Shown: positions 30,601 through 38,957, numbered from the stretch's first letter. The stretch: DNA of 38,959 bases from an uncultured Bacteroidota bacterium (GCA_903875055.1 CAIQUX010000184.1:1-38959); one strand, 5' to 3'. The notes: generated by a model from the letters alone, not told the origin. A program made the numbers and translations.

Positions 30601-32209
30601 ACCGAATCAACCAGCTAATAACAACACAGGTGGAACCTCGGGCAGCAGCAGTGCGAGTGGTGGTAATGGAAGCGGCGGCGGTAAAAGCATCACATCAAAA
30701 GACAGCACCAATAAAAAAGGATCAGCCCCGATTGCTAAAGGTGCTAAGAAGCCAGTCAAGAAGAAGAAAGAGCCAAATCCTCCTGAATCTATACGTGCCA
30801 TAGGAAAATTGTTGATGATGGTGAAACGGGCTACGATCAATTACAATGAAAACCAGGGTACTACCCTGCCAGGTTATATGGACAGCACCCAATATTTTGG
30901 GATGAATTTCAGGAATAAGAATGATCCATCGCTATTCGCCTTCGGTTATCAACCAGACAGGTTGTGGCTTGAAGGAAAAGGAAAAGATAATGTGTTGACG
31001 AGAGATTCCTTATTCAACGCTCCATTCCAACAACATTATTCACAAACCATGAATATCACGGCTAACCTTGAACCGTTTAAAGATTTCAAATTGGATTTCA
31101 CCATGATGAAAACTTTCAATAAGGCGCATTCCGAATTATATAAGGATACTGTTGGGGGTACCAATGATTATATCCATCTGAATCCGTATGAAACCGGTGG
31201 ATTCAGCATATCGTACGTGGCCTTCAATACCATGTTCCAGAAACGTGGTGCTGATAATCTAACAAGAGCCTTCTTTGATTTTGAAAGCAACCGTAAGGTC
31301 ATCTCAAACCGTTTAGGGCTTATTAACCCTTATACTGCCAATGCACAAGCACCTGAAGATCAAGAATACAAAAAAGGATACACCCGATACTCGCAAGAGG
31401 TTTTAATACCTGCTTTCCTGGCGGCATATACAGGCAAAGATCCTTCGACCTACCCGCTGATATCAAATGACAATGAGAATATCAAATCGAATCCGTTCAA
31501 GCATATCTTACCAAAACCGAACTGGCGTTTAAACTATAACGGCTTATCAAGAACCAAACCGTTCCGTAAGATATTCCAGAGTTTTACTCTCACCCATGCA
31601 TATTCAGGCACCTTGTCGATGAACAGCTTCACATCATCGTTATTGTATCGTGATGTATATGCTTTAGGATTCCCATCGTTTATCGATTCTGTTTCGCATA
31701 ACTATGTACCATATTTTTCGGTACCGAACATGACCATCACCGAAAACTTTGGACCTTTATTAGGAATCGATGCCACTTTCAAGAATTCCCTGAATCTGCG
31801 CATCGAATACAAGAAATCACGTATCCTGAGCATGAGCCTGGTTGATTATCAATTGAGTGAGACCAATAGCAAGGAGATCACCTTTGGTGGTGGTATGCGA
31901 CTGAAGAAAGTGCGTATTCCGATCAAGTATTTCGGAATCGATAAGAAGCGAAGCGATATCAATATCAAGGCTGATTTCGGATTGCGTGATGATTTCACTA
32001 CCATCAACCGATTGGATCAGGAAGAATCAAAAGCTACGAGGGGGCAAAAAGTCATCACCATCTCTCCTTCGATTGATTATATCTACAGTCAGACCCTGAC
32101 CTTACGATTCTTCATGGACCGACGACAAAGCATACCGTATGTTTCAAACGCTTTCCCTATCACCACTACACGTGGCGGTTTGATGGTGAGGTTCCTCTTT
32201 GGAAATTAG
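24635..32209 (+). CDS. sprA: Cell-surface / T9SS translocon protein SprA
   Basis: 2524 aa; long beta-rich outer-membrane protein directly after ruvA; signal-like N-terminus; FINDQNGEANVYIDDFEGTRSGYDLKFPVTSWSLAS and C-terminal barrel typical of SprA. Confidence 0.95.
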   Translation: MNNILRHTIQFVLISSATFIGLIASTASPFHYENYEVPAVDTPQSKKDTLHYQIEDRHADKFNEDPNATFDLKDPANIKTKVEYDPEKKEYNIEEKVGESYYRPSTYMTYDEFMKYQSGKDEEAYFKRRSSTITQITKKGGVIPKVNLGNALVDRIFGGSTIEVKPQGNVDLFFGGNWQNVKNPTLVQSAQKYGIFDFDMNMNINLMAKIGEKMKMNFNYNTKATFDFENQLKLEYAGKDDDIIKKIEAGYISFPLKTSLIQGVQSLFGLKTQLQFGRLMVNSVVSQQRSKKESFSVKGGAQTQTFSIPCDQYDDFRYFLLGHNFRDNYNNALKNFPIIQSLNNINKVEVWVTNRNGSTENARDVVALMDLGEGKPYRTDFYKGNDGQCDNNANSLYTQILQSPGARGIGTVVNSLLSLGLKGRVDFEKTFARKLNPTEYSYNPQLGFISVNIQLQPDDVLGVAYQYTNNGRVSQVGEFAATLPPDSTNPKVLFLKMLKSTSPDPTVPLWDLMMKNVYSLGGSGISQEDFIMNIFYLDPGGGEKRYLPEGPKAGIPLITLLNLDRLNNQGDPQPDGRFDYIEGITVNSMMGKIIFPVLEPFGEDLKPVLGGNTQLEKKYLYRLLYDSTKNVAIQFPQFNRFLLKGTFKSANSSEIYLGGFNIPQGSVTVNAGGQRLIENQDYTIDYGIGKLRIINAGLLSSGIPIHVTYENNANFGAMQQNFVGTRFDYFVNNNINIGGTMLRLSERPYFNKVTFGEDPIKNTVLGLDANAQKDLPRLTRFIDRLPIITTSAPSMVVASAEAAEIIPGHSRFINDQNGEANVYIDDFEGTRSGYDLKFPVTSWSLASAPQEAKDKFGNILFPEATLVNDLRYGKNRAKLAWYNLDPCMVDPGQSCIPAHLKTDTAQLSNPYIHLVQPQDVFPNKSYTALQGNLSSFDLAFYPTQRGPYNFDATNITANGELLNPKKRWAGIMRPIDFSDFETANVEFIEFWVLDPFINKPNSNGGSFYINLGNISEDILKDSRKFFENGLPYPANTNKIEKTNWSYIPKFQQQITPAFDNNPEARALQDVGYDGMNDAQEAVEFKPYLDELSANFGANSPVYLAALGDPSNDDYHHFRGSDYDNEAASVFKRYSRYNNPQGNSPVTDNSSQYSNAFTNIPESEDINRDNTLNENEQYFQYRIDLKPKNDPSMQVGSNFIVNRQNTTVHMPNNTNLTETWYQFKIPIKEYTDRVGAIPDFKSIRFMRMFMNDFEDTTFLRFARLELGRNSWRRYNFSLKNPGELVPDDDNNATTFNLYSVSVEENSSRTPVPYVSPPGIQRQQFQVSNGQNALQNEQSLAMQICGLEDGNAKGVFKTLGMDMRNFKQMKMFIHAEGTDNGTPLKDNELRAFIRLGSDFVSNYYEYEIPLKVTPPTTSRDPNIIWPEANRMVLDFSKLVQVKSDRNKSGGSYAVPYIIKDDLGNYVKIVGNPNLGDVKMAMLGVLNPQKMANDLTDDGAKKCAEVWFNELRLSNMDESGGYAALGKVDLQLADLGTVKMSGSMHTAGYGNIDQRVNQRAKENLSQFDVSANINAGKFTPKSWGVQLPIFAGYSQTVSNPVYDPYDMDIKFSDKVKNYSGKTKDSVKKAAQDFTSVKSINFQNVRVAPINNKKRQIWDLQNFDLSYSYTQTDKHNPLLEKDQLDEHHASLGYTYSSKVKPIEPFKKLISQKKKYLYLIRDFNFNVLPTNFTFRNNINRTMGETRVRNIDEGAYPITPNYYKFFTWVRTYTLRWDLTKALSFDYNAANNSRVDEPFGRLNTQAKKDTFWHNFGRLGRNTGYTQSLNANYTVPMSKVPLLDWTTVRASYGSTYLWTSSSLLAKNLGNVIGNTQNKQVNGEMDFNKLYNKVKILRIINGPLANTPPRGGKENPGGKGGDKKSDTNIEKGGGGKGDPGRGDIGKGDYGRTDNIPSGPGKDGGSGKDVGSVTDREIKSPDVIKNNDQKDSKDIARNTPNQPANNNTGGTSGSSSASGGNGSGGGKSITSKDSTNKKGSAPIAKGAKKPVKKKKEPNPPESIRAIGKLLMMVKRATINYNENQGTTLPGYMDSTQYFGMNFRNKNDPSLFAFGYQPDRLWLEGKGKDNVLTRDSLFNAPFQQHYSQTMNITANLEPFKDFKLDFTMMKTFNKAHSELYKDTVGGTNDYIHLNPYETGGFSISYVAFNTMFQKRGADNLTRAFFDFESNRKVISNRLGLINPYTANAQAPEDQEYKKGYTRYSQEVLIPAFLAAYTGKDPSTYPLISNDNENIKSNPFKHILPKPNWRLNYNGLSRTKPFRKIFQSFTLTHAYSGTLSMNSFTSSLLYRDVYALGFPSFIDSVSHNYVPYFSVPNMTITENFGPLLGIDATFKNSLNLRIEYKKSRILSMSLVDYQLSETNSKEITFGGGMRLKKVRIPIKYFGIDKKRSDINIKADFGLRDDFTTINRLDQEESKATRGQKVITISPSIDYIYSQTLTLRFFMDRRQSIPYVSNAFPITTTRGGLMVRFLFGN

Positions 32210-32250
32210 AATGTAGGTCATGCTTCACCAAGAAAAAACTGGAACAGACT

Positions 32251-32580
32251 GTGGTTGCCCACGAAACTTTCACCAATTGTCAGGGATATGCCATGCGTCC
32301 TGCCGATTTTCTGGCAGCGTTGAAATCTGTCAAATCAAGCGGTTTTGATGAGACAAGACTCAGCACTGCCAAGAGTATCGTGTCATCAAACTGCCTGAAA
32401 GTGAACCAGATCATAGACATATGCAAAGCAATGTCATTTGAAGAATCGAAACTTGATTTTGCGAAGTATGCATATTCCTATTGCGTGGATGCCAAAAATT
32501 ATTTCATGGCGAACAAGGTATTCTCATTTGAGAACAGTAAAACCGAATTGAACGAAATGATTCAGAAAGGTAAAGAATAA
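32251..32580 (+). CDS. DUF4476-like domain protein, possibly N-terminally truncated
   Basis: 109 aa; DFLAALKSVKSSGFDETRLSTAKSIVSSNCLKVNQIIDICKAMSFEESKLDFAKYAYSYCVD; GTG start and no signal peptide. Confidence 0.65.
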   Translation: MVAHETFTNCQGYAMRPADFLAALKSVKSSGFDETRLSTAKSIVSSNCLKVNQIIDICKAMSFEESKLDFAKYAYSYCVDAKNYFMANKVFSFENSKTELNEMIQKGKE

Positions 32581-32592
32581 TGCAACATAGCA

Positions 32593-33408
32593 TTATCTGA
32601 ATTCCCTCATCAGGAAGAATTTCATATCATTCCAAGACTTCTTATCAGCAGCAGCATTGTATTCAATCGGCATGCTGAATTTTTTACCTGTGGCAGTCGC
32701 GTCGGGATTGGTAAAGGCATGCGTAGCGCCCGGATAAACTACCATCTGATAGGATACTTTCATGGAATCCAGATTCTCTTTAAAATGCTTGATATCATCT
32801 TCACTCACAAACTTATCGGCACCACCATGACACACCAGTAATTTAGCCGTTGTGCTTCCAGGCTTGGCAGCGACACCAGCCAATCCGCCATGGAAACTGA
32901 CCACCACTTTCATATCCATACCCAACTTCGCTGAATTCAACAACATGCTGCCACCGAAACAATAACCAACACCTCCTATTTTAGAAGCGTCGGTCTGAGG
33001 ATATTCTTTCAGTTTACTGATGGCAGCCTCGATGCGGTCCTTTGCCATCTGAGGATTCTGATAAAACGGGGTTGCATATTCACCAGCTGTCTTAGGGTCT
33101 TCAGCTATCTTACCATCACCAAACAAATCGGCCGCAAAGGCGATATACCCAAGCTCGGCTAACTGGCGGGCACGCTTACGTGCATACTCATTACTTCCCC
33201 ACCATTCGTGCACTACTACGATACCCGGTCTTTTTGTCTTTATAGCTGCATCATAGGCCACATAACCTTTCATGGTCAGTCCCTTTAATGAATAGCTGAC
33301 TTCTTCTCCTTTAATGTCGTGCTGAACTTGTTTTTGTTGCGCAGTAGCCGAATACATCATGATCATATTGGCCATCAACAGAAAAGCCAGTTTGGTATAC
33401 ATTTTCAT
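32593..33408 (-). CDS. Dienelactone hydrolase family protein (secreted)
   Basis: 271 aa; signal peptide; RPGIVVVHEWWGSNEYARKRARQLAELGY, GGVGYCFGGSM nucleophile elbow. Confidence 0.92.
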   Translation of the reverse strand: MKMYTKLAFLLMANMIMMYSATAQQKQVQHDIKGEEVSYSLKGLTMKGYVAYDAAIKTKRPGIVVVHEWWGSNEYARKRARQLAELGYIAFAADLFGDGKIAEDPKTAGEYATPFYQNPQMAKDRIEAAISKLKEYPQTDASKIGGVGYCFGGSMLLNSAKLGMDMKVVVSFHGGLAGVAAKPGSTTAKLLVCHGGADKFVSEDDIKHFKENLDSMKVSYQMVVYPGATHAFTNPDATATGKKFSMPIEYNAAADKKSWNDMKFFLMREFR

Positions 33409-33537
33409 TGTTTCAATTTTATGGACAAAAATAACCGTTTCACCGGAACTTTGACAGATATTACCTTATACCCTATTTGATGATTTGATTCTTCTTCAAA
33501 TTGGTGTTCTAAAGCCTTAAAAACAGACTAATTAATT

Positions 33538-34902
33538 TTGATTTACCTTTCGCAAAAATTGAACGCTTTCTTTATGACTTTTTCAGACTTCAAACTTCCT
33601 ATATCCTTACAAAAAGCCTTAGATGAAACCGGTTACACCCAGCCTACTTCCATTCAGCAGAAAACCTTTTCGGTGGTGATGTCGGGCAGGGATGTCTGCG
33701 GTATCGCACAAACGGGTACAGGAAAAACAGCCGCTTATCTGTTGCCTATCCTGAAGCAATTCAAATTCACAAAAGAACGTCACCCTCAAACCCTCATCAT
33801 AGTCCCGACACGAGAACTGGCTGTGCAAGTCACCAATGAAGCCAAACGATTAGGTCAATACATGAATCTCACGGCCTTAGCAGTCTATGGCGGTGTCAAT
33901 TTAAGTGTGCATCGCGGCGAAGTAGAAGAAGGGATGGATATCCTGGTAGCCACACCCGGACGATTATTGGATCTGATCTATTGCGGTTCACTTCGAACCA
34001 AAGCCATCAAGAAACTGGTGATCGACGAGGTGGATGAAATGCTTAATCTGGGTTTCAGGTCACAGTTGAAAAGCGTGTTGGAAACCCTTCCTGAAAAACG
34101 ACAAAACCTTTTGTTCTCAGCTACCATGACGGATGAAGTTGAATTACTGATCGAAGACTATTTCAATAACCCTGTCAGAATAGAAGCGGCCCCCGTGGGA
34201 ACGCCGCTTGAAAAGATCGAACAGATTGTCTACCGTGTACCGAATTTCAATACCAAGGTCAACTTGCTTGAACTAATATTACAAGAAGACTCTTCGATGG
34301 TGAAAGTGTTGTTGTTTGTGGCTACAAAAAAAATGGCGGATGAATTATTCCTTCCGTTATGTGAAAAATTTCCTGAGCAGGTAGGCGTCATACATTCCAA
34401 CAAGGAACAGAATTTCCGTTTCAATGCGGTCAATAAATTCAAAGCAGGTGAAACGAAAATCCTGATTGCAACAGATATCATCGCTCGTGGATTGGATATT
34501 GAAGATGTGTCGCATGTCATCTGTTTCGATACGCCTGAAGTAGCGGAAAATTATATCCATCGTATAGGGCGTACAGGACGAGCTGACAAGAACGGAACTT
34601 CCATCACCTTCGTGGCGGATAATGAAACCGAACAGTTTGAAGCCATTGAAGCCCTGATGCAGACTACCATCGCCCCGACGCAGCTTCCTGCATCGCTTGT
34701 CATATCGACGGTGTTGACTGACGATGAAATACCCAAGATTCGGATGAAGCATATACCTTTCAAAATCCCTAAAGGGGAAGGTATAGGAGCCGCCTTTCAT
34801 GAGAAATCAGAGAAAAACAAGAAGGTCAATGTCAAGGTCAGTCATAAGGATAAGATGATGGCCAAGTATGGCAAACCTAAATCGAGAAAACCCAAGAAAT
34901 AA
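33538..34902 (+). CDS. DEAD/DEAH box RNA helicase
   Basis: 454 aa; AQTGTGKT, PTRELAVQ, ATPGRLLDL, DEVDEM, SATM, HRIGRTGR; likely start at internal ATG 33574. Confidence 0.95.
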   Translation: MIYLSQKLNAFFMTFSDFKLPISLQKALDETGYTQPTSIQQKTFSVVMSGRDVCGIAQTGTGKTAAYLLPILKQFKFTKERHPQTLIIVPTRELAVQVTNEAKRLGQYMNLTALAVYGGVNLSVHRGEVEEGMDILVATPGRLLDLIYCGSLRTKAIKKLVIDEVDEMLNLGFRSQLKSVLETLPEKRQNLLFSATMTDEVELLIEDYFNNPVRIEAAPVGTPLEKIEQIVYRVPNFNTKVNLLELILQEDSSMVKVLLFVATKKMADELFLPLCEKFPEQVGVIHSNKEQNFRFNAVNKFKAGETKILIATDIIARGLDIEDVSHVICFDTPEVAENYIHRIGRTGRADKNGTSITFVADNETEQFEAIEALMQTTIAPTQLPASLVISTVLTDDEIPKIRMKHIPFKIPKGEGIGAAFHEKSEKNKKVNVKVSHKDKMMAKYGKPKSRKPKK

Positions 34903-34937
34903 AAAAGCCGAACGCTTTGCAGCATCCGGCTTCTTTG
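34901..34937. terminator. Bidirectional terminator between convergent genes
   Basis: aaaaaagccg...cggcttcttt imperfect hairpin between DEAD-box and DinB genes. Confidence 0.6.
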
Positions 34938-34961
34938 AAAATATCTTGTACGATCAGATGA

Positions 34962-35462
34962 TTAATTGTTCGCATCATCGGCCGTAGGACCATACATACC
35001 TACTAATGGCACATCGAGGAGACGAAGATAGACCGTCAGCTGACCACGATGATGATACCAGTGATTCAGACACCAGGTACGTGTGACAGCCGCTTTAGGC
35101 ATCGTGAAATAAATCTGTTCGCCATTACGCATGGTCCATGGTTTACCGAATTCATCCTCATTGATTTCGCTCAGGATCTTGGAAGAGCTTTCCATCAGTC
35201 CATCGAAATAGGCCAGCAATTCATCGGTGCTTTCGATCGGCTTGGGTTTGAAATCACCGACCGAAAAATCAAGTACATCACTGACCAGACATTCTTTCCA
35301 CCAGCCTGCGATACCGGCCACATGTACTGCCAGACTTTTCAGTGTCATTGATTTTTCATGAGGTTTGTAATCTGCTTTGTCAAAGGGTACCAGCGCCAGC
35401 AGTTTTCGTGTGCCTTGTGCTTCCTGTTGGAATTCGGCTAATAAAGTTTCGCTTAATTTCAT
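34962..35462 (-). CDS. DinB family protein
   Basis: 166 aa; DYKPHEKSMTLKSLAVHVAGIAGWW, NHWYHHRGQLTVYLR. Confidence 0.88.
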   Translation of the reverse strand: MKLSETLLAEFQQEAQGTRKLLALVPFDKADYKPHEKSMTLKSLAVHVAGIAGWWKECLVSDVLDFSVGDFKPKPIESTDELLAYFDGLMESSSKILSEINEDEFGKPWTMRNGEQIYFTMPKAAVTRTWCLNHWYHHRGQLTVYLRLLDVPLVGMYGPTADDANN

Positions 35463-35675
35463 TGTATAATTTTTTCGCTAAAGTAGTTTCATTGTGCAAC
35501 TTTCAATCAAAAGACAGATGATTTCTTTGCTAATAATTTGAGCATTTTCTTGAAGCGGAGGTGTGCCTCATGAGTTGGTTTGATTTACTTGGGAGTATGT
35601 TCTTTTCTCGCTGTGCAGGGCAGGATGATTGAAGATGATAGAAGTCAATGCTTGGCAGGACCGTATGGTTACTTC

Positions 35676-37169
35676 TTATTCAACCACCAATTTCCTGCTA
35701 TACTTTCCATCGATTTGCAACAGATAAATACCTGAAGGAAGTCCTTGCGTATTAATTTCTATTTGACTAACAGGCTTTGATTTCATTTCAAATACCAGTT
35801 GCGAAAGCATCGTGTATATTTTTATTTCACTGAAATTCTCACTTGCTGTTATTGTTACTTTACCAATCGCCGGATTAGGATATATATTAATTTCAGGAGT
35901 TTTACTGCTTACCTCATTAGTATTTAACGGCCAACATTCCTTTGCCCCCAACCCATAGTTAGGCATACAAGGTGGTGTACCCACATACGCATTAGCTCCC
36001 AAGCTATCTAATCGCAAGCATCGCGGGCAAAAATTACATCCTGCACCTTTTACATCGGGGTTATCAATCACGCTCATCTGCTTGCTTAGACCGGCGAAGT
36101 TTCCTATATACAATTTATCATCAGGGCCTAAATAAGAGGCATCATAGTCTTGAAATTTCTGGTACGATGTATCCAAGCCAGCAACATGATACCAAGTAGT
36201 ATCTTGCAAATCATACTACCAAATATTCGACATACTTATGACATACAAGAGTTTACCGTTCGGAGAATAGGCTAAACCGACTGACAAATGCTCTGGAAGT
36301 GTAGTATCAGCAGGGTCATGTTGAGAGCCGACAGGCATGATAATTACTTTTGGATTACTTAGTATTCCATAGCATCTGTCAAAATCAGCTAAGAAAATTT
36401 GCCCACTTGAACCTCCATGTGTTGTTGTGGCATACTGGCTACCATCACTACTGAAAACACTTTGGCCCCGTATGTCCCATCCCCCCCAAACAGGAGCACT
36501 GAATATTTGTTTTCCCTTGTCATAAATACTATCCTGAGTAAAAAGGAATTTGTATATTATGTTGCTATCACCTGCTTGCTTTAATAACCACCAGTCCTTA
36601 CCATTAGAATGCTTGCATGCCATCATTTGTGTCTTACTTAGTGATGCATTTTGCATAAGTGGCTGCATTTGCTTTACAACTTTTCCTGCTCCTCCATTCG
36701 CTTTCATATCAATTGTATTATATAGTAACAAATCAAAAAAACAGTGATTGTTTGAAAGGCAATCGGCGAATTGCGCGTTACTGAATGTGGGAGTGATGAA
36801 ATAGTAAATACTGCTATCCATAGGTAAAAAAATGCTTGATTGTGAGTACATACTCCATCCATCTTCGTGTAGATAAAAATCAATCGGAATTAACGTATGA
36901 CCACCATCCAAATAATTTGCGTTACTGTCATACACATTATAGCCGTCACTACATAATAAAAGATGACCATTTGTGTCACAAATATTAGAATTTCCTTTTG
37001 TGAAGTAGCTATTGTAATATACATTATTGTTTGAGATGATACTACTCCCAACAAATCTTATTCTTTGCCCGCCGGCCCCGGTTATCCATTCATTACCAAG
37101 CTTATTTTGACTTAGGAGAGGCAAAACACAAAAGACTAGTAACGCCATTAATATTGCTTTCTTCATCAT
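35676..37169 (-). pseudogene. T9SS type A sorting-domain protein interrupted by one in-frame TAG
   Basis: ORFs 36216-37169 and 35676-36209 lie in the same frame, separated by TAG at 36216-36218: ...SMSNIW*YDLQDTTWYHVAG...; C-terminus NIYPNPAIGKVTI...GIYLLQIDGKYSRKLVVE is a T9SS sorting domain. Confidence 0.85.
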
Positions 37170-37424
37170 TAGTTTATTTTCTTACCCAAAGGCTTGTATC
37201 CCTGCTAACCTTAATTCTCCATATCCACAGCAAAGAGTTCAACTCAGTTCTCTTATCCTTTCGGACTCGACGGTCTGATGTATTTTGAATCATAATCACT
37301 CTCAAATATACTCATGATATGGCTAACGGTGTATCGTATTCTTTTTCGCGGCGACTGACTTGTGAGTTGAGGATACATGGAGTATTTGTTTTGAGATTCG
37401 TGGATTAATAATGAGAGGAAAGGA

Positions 37425-37497
37425 AGGACCGCGGACAATGGACCGCAGACGATGGTCAGTTGACGATGGTCCGTTGACGATGGTCGATGGTCAAATG
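37425..37497. repeat. Degenerate short direct repeats (left flank of repeat region)
   Basis: ggaccgcggacaatggaccgcagacgatggtcagttgacgatggtccgttgacgatggtcgatggtc: repeated ttgacgatggtc-type words. Confidence 0.75.
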
Positions 37498-37509
37498 TTC
37501 AATAACGAT

Positions 37510-38034
37510 GGCATAATGATAAACCGCCACACGATCATGATGACCGACGACGACATTATGACCGATGACGATGGCATAATGATAAACCGCCACACGATCA
37601 TGATCACCGACGACGACATAATGACCGATGACGATGGCATAATGATAAACCGCCACTCAATTATGATCACCGACGACGACATTATGACCGATGACGATGG
37701 CATAATGATAAACCGCCACTCGATCATGATGACCGACGACGACATAATGATATCCGACGATGACATTCTGATAAATGCGGATGCAATAATGATAAAACCG
37801 GATGCAATAATGATAAAACCGGACGACATTATGACCGATGCGGATGCGATAATGATAAAACCGGATGCAATAATGATAAAACCGGACGACATTATGACCG
37901 ATGCGGATGCAATAATGATAAAACCGGATGCAATAATGATAAAACCGGACGACATTATGACCGATGCGGATGCGATAATGATAAAACCGGACGACATTAT
38001 GACCGATGCGGATGCGATAATGATAAATGATGAT
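37510..38034 (+). repeat. Tandem array of 25 in-register 21-bp units with 63-bp higher-order period
   Basis: Units such as gatgcaataatgataaaaccg and gacgacattatgaccgatgcg; in + frame encodes xIM[I/M/T/L]xxx heptads within ORF 37411-38040; no indel across 525 bp. Confidence 0.92.
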
Positions 38035-38059
38035 AAATGACCACTGACGATGGACCACC

Positions 38060-38254
38060 GACCATGGTCAATGGTGGATGGTCGATGTTCGATGACAGCC
38101 GACCATGGTCAATGGTGGATGGTCTATAGTCGATGACAGCCGACCATGGTCAATGGTGGATGGTCGATGTTCGATGACAGCCGACCATGGTCAATGGTGG
38201 ATGGTCGATGTTCGATGACAGCCGAGCATGGTCGATCGTCAATGGTCTATGGTC
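38060..38254. repeat. 41-bp direct repeats, four copies plus a degenerate fifth
   Basis: gaccatggtcaatggtggatggtcgatgttcgatgacagcc at 38060, 38101, 38142, 38183; partial/degenerate from 38224. Confidence 0.95.
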
Positions 38255-38297
38255 TAAAATACTATCAAGCAGATTGTGTAAACAGCTTGCAAAGCCG

Positions 38298-38957
38298 CTA
38301 TTGGACAGGAATGCCATTTGCCAGATCGACAAGTGCCTTGGGTACTACTATATTTTCTTGTTGCTTTTTAGCAATGAAAGCCTTGGCCCTATCCCATTGA
38401 TTCATCTGACAAAGCAGTAGGATATAATTATTCATGGCTTGGGAATTGCCGGGGTCTTTTTCAAGATAGGTGGCCATGTAATTGAGACTGCCCATACTAT
38501 CGCGCTTTTCGAGTGCCACTCTTGACATCAGAAAATAGGTATCAAAATAAGCCGAGCCTTTGAGTTCGGCGAGTAAATACTTTTCTGCCGAATCGATGTT
38601 ATTCTTATCCATAAAATCCTTCCCCAGATAATAATTGACATACTTCTCCTTCGGGTTCAGATGATAGGCATTACGCATCAATTCATCCCCACGTTTGGGA
38701 TCACTTTCCTTGATACGTGCTGCCAGCATCATATTGGCATAGGCCGAATTGGGTGTGGTATTGACAGCGGCCGTCCAGAAAGAAATCGGATCGCTGAACT
38801 TTTGCTGATGCATCAGATTGATTCCCGCAAACACTACCGCAATGACTACTATGACCAACGCGGTGGTACGTTCCTTCATGTTTTGAAACAAAGCCGTCTG
38901 ACTCAACACAAGCAAAATTCCAACGATTGGCAGATAAAGACGGTGTTCAAAATCCTG
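38298..38957 (-). CDS. TPR-containing membrane protein, C-terminal part (truncated by window edge)
   Basis: Frame is open to the window end: QDFEHRLYLPIVGILLVLSQTALFQNMKERTTALVIVVIAVVFAG followed by TPR helices. Confidence 0.75.
   Translation of the reverse strand, partial: QDFEHRLYLPIVGILLVLSQTALFQNMKERTTALVIVVIAVVFAGINLMHQQKFSDPISFWTAAVNTTPNSAYANMMLAARIKESDPKRGDELMRNAYHLNPKEKYVNYYLGKDFMDKNNIDSAEKYLLAELKGSAYFDTYFLMSRVALEKRDSMGSLNYMATYLEKDPGNSQAMNNYILLLCQMNQWDRAKAFIAKKQQENIVVPKALVDLANGIPVQ

Noticed and set aside
30531-30840. ORFs 30531-30803 (+) and 30607-30840 (-) within sprA
   Set aside because: Frame-shadow ORFs of the low-complexity Gly/Lys-rich segment.
37491-38058. Minus-strand ORFs 37491-37997 and 37657-38058 as genes
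   Set aside because: Open only because the 21-bp period is divisible by 3 and lacks stops; mentioned under the repeat finding rather than called as CDS.
37425-38260. Possible CRISPR array
   Set aside because: Units are contiguous or mutually similar with no unique spacers, and no cas genes are nearby.
38146-38420. ORFs 38146-38400 and 38187-38420
   Set aside because: Their N-termini are 41-bp repeat translations and the rest is antisense to the TPR CDS.
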